From Fibrobacteraceae bacterium (GTDB taxonomy: Bacteria > Fibrobacterota > Fibrobacteria > Fibrobacterales > Fibrobacteraceae), in assembly GCA_021443045.1 (NCBI GenBank), contig JABUUT010000027.1, forward strand, positions 36,233 to 52,589: a stretch of DNA of 16,357 nt, written 5' to 3'. The notes below the pieces were generated by a model that ran no database searches, was not told the origin of the DNA, and worked only from the letters and a program-made list of their open reading frames with translations. Below are positions 6,565-12,520 of this stretch, one piece after another (the stretch's first letter is position 1; each line of letters starts with the position of its first letter). The position numbers were made by a program, and so were the translations under genes.

Positions 6565-7986
6565 ATGAAAAAGAAACTATCTCTTATTATTTCTTTGCTG
6601 AGTGTGTGTTCCTTTGCGGGAATGTACACCATTTATGATATTGAAGGTAGAAATCTTGGTACTGCCGATATTGAAAAGTTGAATGCGGAAAATCTAAAAT
6701 TGAATGCTGCTATAGTAAATAAAACGGTCTTATTAGTGCCTAAAGATGTAAAAAAACAACCGCAAATAGTTATTCCTAAATCAATGAAGAGTATGGATAC
6801 GTTAAAGGTTTCTCTGGGAAAAGGAAACTATTGGTTGGAGGTCGAAAAAAATGAAACCTTGTCACTGTGTATAGAGGATACTGTTAGTGTTAAATGGGTG
6901 GTTCCTTCGTTACCTAGTCGTATAGAAAATTCTGCATGCTTGCAAATCCAGACTTCAAGTTTTGTTGGTTCCTCTAGAGTTTTTGTGATGGACTACAAAA
7001 ATGGGGTAACCGATACCTTGAATCTCGCGATAAGCAGTAAATATATAGATTTGTCTAAGCAAAATCATAAAATTGGTTTTTATGGAAAGGAATTTGGACT
7101 TAAGAATTCGCAAGGTGGGTTTAATACTGACGTAGAAAGTCGAGTTTATCCAGACTCTGAACGTATAGTTTCAATGAACAGTATTTTGTTGGTTGACAAG
7201 TATCCTGTAACAAATTGCGATTTTGCCTTGACTATGATGGACTCTATTCCTAGCCAGTATTTGTCAAATAACTCAATTGCTAATAATTATATGAAAGAAT
7301 GGAAAGAACGAAAAGAACGACTTTCAATAAATTCTTTCTGTGATGTTCATGATTCTGCAGCCATAAAAATTTATTTGTATAATGCACTAGTATATGCTAA
7401 TATTCGTAGTGTGCGGGAAGGTCTTGAACCTGTTTATTCTTTTATGCCTGTGCAAGAAAAAAACTTTATACCAAGTTTAAGAAAAGATGGCTCTTTTGAT
7501 GTTGTTTCTACAAGCTTTATGAGAAAGTATAATGGAGAACCGAATTGGTATCTTGTAAAAGTTAATAAGAGTGCAAATGGCTATCGTTTGCCTTACTACA
7601 ATGAGTGGATGGTTTTGGCTCGAGCTGGCGATTTGAAAAATAAATCTCTTTGGAAGGACGGAGCCTCTGAAATAGAGGCTGCGGAATATGCTTGGTTCGG
7701 GGCAGGTACCATAATAGATTTAGAAAGGGGCTATTACGCCCAAGACTCTAGACCGGTGGGTGTGAAAAAAGCGAATGCTTATGGATTGCACGATATGTTG
7801 GGTCTTATTTGTGAAAATGTGATGCTTCCTGGCAAGAGTATTTTTTCTAATGAAATTACATCTTGTAAAGGAGGTTTTTTGTATAGTTCTATGGAAAATT
7901 TAAATTACGGTACCCATACCCTAAATGCGTCAAGTGGGGGTGTTGGTGGGTACCAAGGATTACGCCTGGTTCGTGAACTGAAGTGA
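6565..7986 (+). CDS. Exported SUMF1-like (formylglycine-enzyme fold) protein
   Basis: This 473-residue protein has a clear signal peptide (KKK, then a hydrophobic run ending SFAG at about residue 19) without a lipobox at the cleavage point. Residues 20-180 are an unrecognised beta-rich N-terminal region. Residues about 200-473 match the SUMF1/FGE-sulfatase fold: VDKYPVTNCDF, YNALVYAN, GYRLPYYNEW (339-348), AEYAWF, PVGVKKANAYGLHDMLG and the terminal GLRLVRELK. The closing block reads CKGG rather than RGGS and lacks the paired active-site Cys of true formylglycine-generating enzymes, so a structural or ligand-binding role is likelier than sulfatase maturation. GGAGGTG (6554-6560) is a strong SD. 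It lies 12 bases after the protease gene in the same AT-rich operon. Confidence 0.8.
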   Translation: MKKKLSLIISLLSVCSFAGMYTIYDIEGRNLGTADIEKLNAENLKLNAAIVNKTVLLVPKDVKKQPQIVIPKSMKSMDTLKVSLGKGNYWLEVEKNETLSLCIEDTVSVKWVVPSLPSRIENSACLQIQTSSFVGSSRVFVMDYKNGVTDTLNLAISSKYIDLSKQNHKIGFYGKEFGLKNSQGGFNTDVESRVYPDSERIVSMNSILLVDKYPVTNCDFALTMMDSIPSQYLSNNSIANNYMKEWKERKERLSINSFCDVHDSAAIKIYLYNALVYANIRSVREGLEPVYSFMPVQEKNFIPSLRKDGSFDVVSTSFMRKYNGEPNWYLVKVNKSANGYRLPYYNEWMVLARAGDLKNKSLWKDGASEIEAAEYAWFGAGTIIDLERGYYAQDSRPVGVKKANAYGLHDMLGLICENVMLPGKSIFSNEITSCKGGFLYSSMENLNYGTHTLNASSGGVGGYQGLRLVRELK

Positions 7987-7998
7987 TTAAAAAAGTGC

Positions 7999-8014
7999 GA
8001 ATGAGACCTCATTC
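7999..8014. repeat. Perfect 7-bp inverted repeat between genes
   Basis: GAATGAG (7999-8005) and CTCATTC (8008-8014) are perfect inverted copies separated by AC, in the 58-base gap before the small lipoprotein gene. No T-run follows, so it is not a standard terminator. It could be a processing hairpin or a dimer-binding operator. Confidence 0.4.
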
Positions 8015-8044
8015 ATTCACTTAATTCATGGAGGAATTACAAAA

Positions 8045-8497
8045 ATGGAAAAAAGAAACGCATTCATTATGTTAATAGCGGCTCTGGCAGTCCTATGTTC
8101 GTGTTCAGCAGGTGATGGTGAAGATTACGGCGATTTAAGTTTCAGCATAAAAGACCGTTGCAAAGATGAGCCTGCACAGGCTTTATCAAAAAGCGAGGCA
8201 GATGCTTCCCAAGAACAAGAATCAATGGATACGGTGTTCTTTGAAGTACGAGACGACGGTCAAATGTTTGTAGATGTTGAAATTCCTGTTTCATGCGGAG
8301 ATGTCAAGTTTTCGCTTCATTCAGATGTTAAGGATGACACGCTATTTATAGACGCAAAAAATGAACAGAATGTCAATACATCGTGTAGCTGCATGGCTGA
8401 GTTGGAAGTCGATATACCAAATGATATGCTTTCGGCAAAATACCTCGTATTGCAAAGAAAACGCTATTTTGTCAAAGTTCTTGCTTTTAAAGGATAA
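8045..8497 (+). CDS. Small lipoprotein of unknown function
   Basis: This 150-residue protein has a lipoprotein signal with Cys20 in the lipobox LCSC. A polar, acidic linker rich in Ser, Glu and Gln (about 22-62) precedes a compact beta-rich domain (about 63-150). That domain holds a single Cys in VSCG, then a C-x-C in TSCSCMAELEVDIP, then a closing strand YFVKVLAFKG. The C-x-C before a beta strand resembles domains of many small Bacteroidetes and Fibrobacter lipoproteins, but I cannot name the family. GGAGGA (8030-8035) is 9 bases before the ATG. It sits 58 bases after the SUMF1-like gene and just before a SUMF1 relic, so it may have been inserted between, or replaced, paralogous genes. Confidence 0.75.
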   Translation: MEKRNAFIMLIAALAVLCSCSAGDGEDYGDLSFSIKDRCKDEPAQALSKSEADASQEQESMDTVFFEVRDDGQMFVDVEIPVSCGDVKFSLHSDVKDDTLFIDAKNEQNVNTSCSCMAELEVDIPNDMLSAKYLVLQRKRYFVKVLAFKG

Positions 8498-8504
8498 ATA
8501 GGGT

Positions 8505-8546
8505 ATGACTAAAGGCGGCTTGCGTTTAGTTAGAAAATTAAAATAG
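8505..8546 (+). pseudogene. 13-codon relic of a SUMF1-like C-terminus
   Basis: Seven bases after the lipoprotein stop, an open stretch reads MTKGGLRLVRKLK and stops. It matches the end of the SUMF1-like protein at 6565-7986 (GLRLVRELK), with eight of nine residues shared. Most codons differ synonymously between the two, so this is not a recent copy of that gene. An in-frame stop (8499-8501) lies just upstream. The simplest reading is the last codons of a second SUMF1-like gene whose body was deleted or replaced. Nine residues is short, so coincidence is not excluded. Confidence 0.5.
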
Positions 8547-8564
8547 TGGGTTAAAAGATTGTTT

Positions 8565-8582
8565 CTAGTTATACGATACTAG
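8565..8582. terminator. Weak hairpin between convergent genes
   Basis: CTAGT (8565-8569) and ACTAG (8578-8582) can pair between the plus-strand operon end and the stop of the minus-strand TM2 gene. The stem is only 5 bp. On the minus strand it is followed by AAACAATCTTTT, on the plus strand by no T-run. It is the only terminator candidate in this gap. Confidence 0.2.
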
Positions 8583-8770
8583 TAATTGGTGGGCTTCATT
8601 ACAATTAAGATGGCGTCGATAACGATTCCTACGCCTAAAAGTCCACCTGTGCAGAGCCATAAAATGCCGGTGCAGATTTTGCCTTCATAAAAACGGTGTA
8701 GCCCTAGGTAGCCCAGTAAAATACAGAGGGCAAGTGCTATCCATTTATTGTGTTCTCCTGTTTTAGGCAT
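8579..8770 (-). CDS. TM2-domain membrane protein
   Basis: This 63-residue protein has a short polar N-terminus (MPKTGEHNKW) and two hydrophobic spans, about residues 10-22 and 34-57. It carries the TM2 signature: Lys-Trp at the first helix, L-G-Y-L-G-L-H-R-F-Y-x-G (about 18-29) between the helices, and a G-I-V-I-D near the C-terminus. TM2 proteins are small two-helix membrane proteins, common in bacteria and of unclear biochemical role. The start at 8770 is chosen because AAGGAG lies about 7 bases upstream on the minus strand and the TM2 domain begins just after it. The frame stays open upstream to 8908, but that part shows no domain and overlaps the divergent gene. It is the only minus-strand gene in the window. 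Confidence 0.85.
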   Translation of the reverse strand: MPKTGEHNKWIALALCILLGYLGLHRFYEGKICTGILWLCTGGLLGVGIVIDAILIVMKPTNY

Positions 8771-8817
8771 ATATAAACTCCTTGCGTTCTTGGAGGCCTT
8801 GTGGTTTACTCCTTTGT

Positions 8818-8823
8818 AATATA
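8818..8823 (-). promoter_or_regulatory. Candidate -10 box for the TM2 gene
   Basis: On the minus strand TATATT lies about 48 bases before the TM2 start codon. No convincing -35 is seen 17 bases upstream. A second SD-like AAAGGAGT lies between it and the real SD but has no start codon after it. Confidence 0.3.
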
Positions 8824-8866
8824 GAATTTTTAAAGACTCCCATTCCTCTGTATTCCTTGAAAATTG

Positions 8867-8880
8867 TATATTAGTCCTAA
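8867..8880 (+). promoter_or_regulatory. -10-like TATATT directly before the MetH-activation gene
   Basis: TATATT (8867-8872) ends 7 bases before the A of ATG 8880, the distance usual between a -10 box and a transcription start. No SD is present and no other in-frame start fits. A leaderless transcript would explain both. No good -35 is seen. Confidence 0.35.
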
Positions 8881-9800
8881 TGTGTATTGCCTGTAGTTTT
8901 TTAAACAATAAAATAGCCCCTCGTTGGGTTCATTCGCCGGCTCCCCAAAACGAGGGGGTTCTGGTGCTGCAGGAATCTTTGGAAAATTTGGTTCCGTTTA
9001 TTGACTGGAGTTATTTTCTGTACGCTTGGCATTTTCCTTGCTCCCTGAAAATTCTGGATGAAGATAGTTCTCGGGGTGAAGAAGCTCGCCGCCTATTGCA
9101 GGATGGAAAAAATTTTTTGCAGCAGATTGTGGAGCGCAAAATGTGCGAGGCTCGGTCTGTTGTTGGACTTTTTCCTGTGACTCGCCAAGGTGACGATGTT
9201 TTGGTTCAGCAGTCGGTTTGTGATGACCCCGTAACTTTTCATTTTTTACGCCAACAACATAACTTGATGTTGCCCTGCCGTTCTCTGGTCGATTTTTTAT
9301 CGCCTAAATGTACCGATTACATGGGCTTTTTTGCCCTAAGTGCAGGGTTTGGTGTAAAAGAAGGAAGGGATCGTTTGAAAAGTGCAGGTGACGACTACAG
9401 CGCCATTCTTCTGGAAACTTTGTCGGGCCGCCTTACGGAGGCTTATTCTACCAAGCTTCATTTAGATGTAATTCAAAAATATTGGGGCTACGGTGAACAC
9501 CTTACGGCTGCCAACGCCTTTGGCATTCGCCCTGCTATAGGCTACCCCAGCATTCCGGACCATACGGAAAAGCAAACTTTATGGCGTTTGCTTAAAGTAA
9601 AAGAAAATATCGGTATAGAACTGACAGACTCTTTTATGATGATGCCTTTGAATTCGGCCTGTGGCTACTACTTTGCCCACCCTAAAAGTTCCTATTTTTC
9701 TGTGGGCAAAATAGGAATGGATCAATTAAAGGATTATGCTGAGCGCAAAGGCTGGAGTTTGGAAACGGCTAGAACTTGGCTTAACAACTGGGTTCAATAG
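8880..9800 (+). CDS. Stand-alone MetH AdoMet-binding activation domain protein
   Basis: This 306-residue cytoplasmic protein corresponds almost end to end to the C-terminal activation domain of cobalamin-dependent methionine synthase, which uses S-adenosylmethionine to remethylate oxidised cob(II)alamin. Recognisable blocks, in order, are FIDW (Asp42), VVGLFPVTRQGDD, RLTEAYSTKLH (Glu187), KYWGY, GIRPAIGYPSIPDHTEK (Arg217) and YFAHPKSSYFSVGKIGMDQLKDYAERKG. Asp42, Glu187 and Arg217 match the AdoMet-site residues I recall in E. coli MetH (Asp946, Glu1097, Arg1134). The homocysteine, folate and cobalamin domains are absent, so a separate MetH must be encoded elsewhere, as in Thermotoga maritima, where the domain is a separate protein. 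There is no SD, only a -10-like box next to the ATG. The AlgJ-like gene starts 16 bases downstream, a functionally unexpected neighbour. Confidence 0.9.
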   Translation: MCIACSFLNNKIAPRWVHSPAPQNEGVLVLQESLENLVPFIDWSYFLYAWHFPCSLKILDEDSSRGEEARRLLQDGKNFLQQIVERKMCEARSVVGLFPVTRQGDDVLVQQSVCDDPVTFHFLRQQHNLMLPCRSLVDFLSPKCTDYMGFFALSAGFGVKEGRDRLKSAGDDYSAILLETLSGRLTEAYSTKLHLDVIQKYWGYGEHLTAANAFGIRPAIGYPSIPDHTEKQTLWRLLKVKENIGIELTDSFMMMPLNSACGYYFAHPKSSYFSVGKIGMDQLKDYAERKGWSLETARTWLNNWVQ

Positions 9801-9816
9801 TGAATTGAGGAAGAAA

Positions 9817-11739
9817 ATGAAAAAGAAAAATTGGATAGGTATTTTTTCTGTAACGGCTTCTTTGGGCCTTTTGGCTTGTGCAGGTAACAATCCTCCAGCG
9901 GAGTTGACGGAAATTCGTGGCTCACAAAATGGCGGTGCTATTTCTGTGGCTCCACAGGCTCCGTCTACCACATTTTTGCTAAAACTGGAAGGGGAGCAAA
10001 AGCAAACCCGAGTTATTGAAAAACCTACACTGGCTGCTTTAGACTTTGCTGCTTACAACAATAACCCCATTCGCTTAGCCGGAAAAGAAGAGGCTCCTGA
10101 AAATTATGGGGGTCTAATGGCAAAAGCGCAAATGAGTGCTTACCCTTTTGATATGCTGGAATCTCTTTCTGCTGTACAGCCTTCTTTTTTAAATGGTATT
10201 CAGGCTGTGGCTTGGGAACCTTTTGCAAAGATTCTCTATGCCGCTTCGCATTTGGACTCCTTGAATGTTCTATTGACTGGGGTAGAAGGGGTAAAGTGGA
10301 ATGAACCTAATGTGTTTCGCCAGTTTCAAAGGGTGAACCGTCTGTGGGGCGTTACTTATGAAGGTAAAGATTCTGTGGAATGGTGGGTGGAGGTGCTTCC
10401 AGCTCCCTGGACCAACCGCAGTGTTTTTTATGGAAAGCTGAGATATAGGTCGGATGCAAAAGCCAAGGAGATTTTGTGGGATTATTTGTCTAGGGAATTG
10501 AATGGGGAAGAAGTTATGGATTGGATTCGCAGTCTGTCTTCTTACTGGTACCCTACATTGAATACGGATTTGGAACAACATTTGTCTGGAACAAAATGGG
10601 AAAGCTCTAAGCCCTTTGCTGTAATGCGGGGAAACCCCATGGGAACCCCCATGTGGGTGGCCTTTGAAACACCGTCTTTGGTTTTAAGCGATGCTAAAAT
10701 TGAAGAATTGAAGAAGGTATCAGCTTCTGTGGACGGGCCTATTTCTCGTACCCTAGATACTACCTCCGATTTTCGTTTGGCTACCTTAGCAGCTGTAGAA
10801 AATTCTTGCCCTGCCGGTGAGGCGACGGAAAAATTTAGAGATGCCTTGTCTAAAAAATTGGCTTCGCTTCCAAAGGAACAAAATGCCTGGAGCGAAGGGG
10901 GAATGCTTTGGTTCCGTCGCAATGCCAACTACCTTGTATCTGGCCAAATTAGTGCACAAGATAGCCTGCACAATCCTTTGCCCCGTTTGGTGGAGTTAAA
11001 AAAATATCTGGATTCACTCCAAATTCAACTTTTGGTTGTCCCGGTTCCAGTAAAAGAAGAAATTTATGCCCATAAGCTGGTACCACAAACCCCTGCCGAC
11101 TTGTGTGTAAACCCTAATGGTCGTGCCTTTACCGCAGAACTTTTAAAGGCTGGCATTGATGTGCTTGATTTGTACCCTGCCTTAATGGCTGCTCGAGGTG
11201 GTGATGATAACGAAGGGGCTCACTACTCTTTTCAGCGTTATGACACCCACTGGGCTTTGCCCGGTATGCTGGCGGCCATGGAGCAGTTGGCCTCTCGGGT
11301 GACGCAGTATTCTTGGTATGGTGAGAGCGGAGCTTTGCCTGGTTCTTTGGAAATGAGGGATTCCGTTACCCTTCGTGAAGGAGACTTGGTGGCCCACCTT
11401 CCTGATGGTGAAAAATCGATGTATACCGCAGATACATTGAATGTGATGAAAGTGTACAAAGAGGGTTCCCCTTACAAGGGGGGTAAAAATGCTCCCATAC
11501 TCCTGATGGGTGATTCCTTTACGGGAGTTTTTGAATCGGTGGATCAAAAGTCTGGTGGCCCAGGCTCCCTGTTAGCTTTTGCCACGGGCCTGGACGTCCA
11601 GGTACTTACCAGTTGGGGCGGTGGACCTGGTGTCCGCAGCCGCTTGCCAAAGATGGATTTGGGAAGCAAGCGGCTGGTCATCTACATGATGACGGCCCGT
11701 GATTTTTGGCAGTCTCCCATGGAATGGGATGGAATGTAG
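9817..11739 (+). CDS. AlgJ/AlgX-like SGNH-hydrolase-fold lipoprotein
   Basis: This 640-residue protein starts with a lipoprotein signal (MKKKNWIG, hydrophobic core, LLAC). Residues up to about 350 are unrecognised. The C-terminal half resembles the AlgX/AlgJ SGNH-like domain: a WSEGGMLWFRRNANYL entry, then D-T-H-W (Asp476, His478) and G-D-S-F (Ser567), giving the Ser-His-Asp set in the AlgX order, with the D-x-H before the Ser. A glycine-rich TSWGGGPGVRSRLPK block follows. AlgX and AlgJ transfer acetyl groups to exported alginate, working with the membrane O-acyltransferase AlgI; no AlgI-like protein is in this window. At 640 residues it is longer than AlgX (about 470). The start at 9817 has GAGGAAG just upstream and gives the lipobox; an in-frame start at 9736 would bury the signal. 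Substrate unknown; the fold assignment is firmer than the activity. Confidence 0.75.
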   Translation: MKKKNWIGIFSVTASLGLLACAGNNPPAELTEIRGSQNGGAISVAPQAPSTTFLLKLEGEQKQTRVIEKPTLAALDFAAYNNNPIRLAGKEEAPENYGGLMAKAQMSAYPFDMLESLSAVQPSFLNGIQAVAWEPFAKILYAASHLDSLNVLLTGVEGVKWNEPNVFRQFQRVNRLWGVTYEGKDSVEWWVEVLPAPWTNRSVFYGKLRYRSDAKAKEILWDYLSRELNGEEVMDWIRSLSSYWYPTLNTDLEQHLSGTKWESSKPFAVMRGNPMGTPMWVAFETPSLVLSDAKIEELKKVSASVDGPISRTLDTTSDFRLATLAAVENSCPAGEATEKFRDALSKKLASLPKEQNAWSEGGMLWFRRNANYLVSGQISAQDSLHNPLPRLVELKKYLDSLQIQLLVVPVPVKEEIYAHKLVPQTPADLCVNPNGRAFTAELLKAGIDVLDLYPALMAARGGDDNEGAHYSFQRYDTHWALPGMLAAMEQLASRVTQYSWYGESGALPGSLEMRDSVTLREGDLVAHLPDGEKSMYTADTLNVMKVYKEGSPYKGGKNAPILLMGDSFTGVFESVDQKSGGPGSLLAFATGLDVQVLTSWGGGPGVRSRLPKMDLGSKRLVIYMMTARDFWQSPMEWDGM

Positions 11740-11751
11740 TTTAGAGGCTTG

Positions 11752-12483
11752 ATGTATCGAAAAGTTTTTGTGATTGCCGTCTTTTTTATCTGTGCTTTTG
11801 GAGCATGGATGTTGATGGTGCAAGAAAATGACCAATTCCTCCATTCCAATTACGCCCAGGCTGCTTGTACCTTTGAAGGTATGGAATTGAACTGCCTGGA
11901 CGGTAACGAAACATGGAAAAAAGGATTGTCATTTTTTGACAGTATTACAGAAACGGGCGTAGATACACTGGATGCCTTAAAATCTTTGTTGTGGAAACAT
12001 TGGAATATTCAGTTTGCTGGCTCTGGGGATTCTGCCGTTACTCCAGCGGCCGTGTTGCCTCTGCAGGTGCTTTTAAATCGAAAGTCTGGCTGTGTTGGCC
12101 TTGCCTGGCTTGCCATGATGGTGGCCGAAAGCAGGAATATTCCCTTGGATGCCCGGCTTTTACCCAACCACATCTATTTGAAATACAAGGGGCAAATCAA
12201 TTTGGAGCCTAACCTGGCCGGTTTTTCCTATTCCGATGCCGAGTATTTAAAAAAATACCGTAAAGGCCCTTGGACCGGTTATGAATTTAGTCCATTGACT
12301 CTGTCTCGTTTTTTAGGCCTAGCCGCCTTTAATTTGGGAAATTATTCGCTAAATATCAACAATTTGCCTGATGTTAAAACCGATGTGCGGAAGGCTCTAG
12401 CCTGGTACCGCATGGCAAAAGAATTTTTCCCCGATTACCCAGGCATTTTGGCTAATCAGGAATTGGCTAAATCCCGGTTATAA
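11752..12483 (+). CDS. Membrane-anchored SirB1-type transglutaminase-like protein with TPR-like tail
   Basis: This 243-residue protein has an N-terminal membrane anchor or signal (about 4-22). A domain like Transglut_core2 of SirB1 follows, with the Cys block KSGCVGLAW (Cys114), the His block LPNHIYLKY (His140) and INLEPN, where Asn150 and Glu152 replace the classical Asp region. Asn-x-Glu at this point is common in this branch. Residues about 190-243 look like a TPR hairpin (ALAWYRMAKEFFPDYPGILAN). Related domains act as amidases or proteases, or are inactive binding folds. Two starts are adjacent, TTG 11749 and ATG 11752; ATG is preferred, with AGAGG at 11743-11747, though the gap is short. 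It follows the AlgJ-like gene by 12 bases and is probably co-transcribed. It should face the periplasm. Confidence 0.7.
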   Translation: MYRKVFVIAVFFICAFGAWMLMVQENDQFLHSNYAQAACTFEGMELNCLDGNETWKKGLSFFDSITETGVDTLDALKSLLWKHWNIQFAGSGDSAVTPAAVLPLQVLLNRKSGCVGLAWLAMMVAESRNIPLDARLLPNHIYLKYKGQINLEPNLAGFSYSDAEYLKKYRKGPWTGYEFSPLTLSRFLGLAAFNLGNYSLNINNLPDVKTDVRKALAWYRMAKEFFPDYPGILANQELAKSRL

Positions 12484-12507
12484 ACTATATTTCTCCCGCT
12501 AGTTTTC

Positions 12508-12520
12508 TATTTTAAGTTTA
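12508..12520 (+). promoter_or_regulatory. -10-like TATTTT directly before the TIGR02171-type gene
   Basis: TATTTT (12508-12513) ends 6 bases before the A of ATG 12520, and the 36-base gap holds no SD. A similar CTATATTT occurs at 12485-12492. The layout repeats that at 8867-8880 and would fit leaderless transcription. Translational coupling to the upstream gene is an alternative. Confidence 0.3.

Noticed and set aside
6565..7986. An active formylglycine-generating enzyme for sulfatase maturation
   Set aside because: The fold matches but the required Cys pair is absent, and no sulfatase is nearby. The same holds for the SUMF1 domains at 12520 and 15262.
8771..8908. A longer, 109-residue form of the TM2 protein
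   Set aside because: The extra N-terminal part has no domain and overlaps the divergent gene; the ATG at 8770 has a strong, well-spaced SD.
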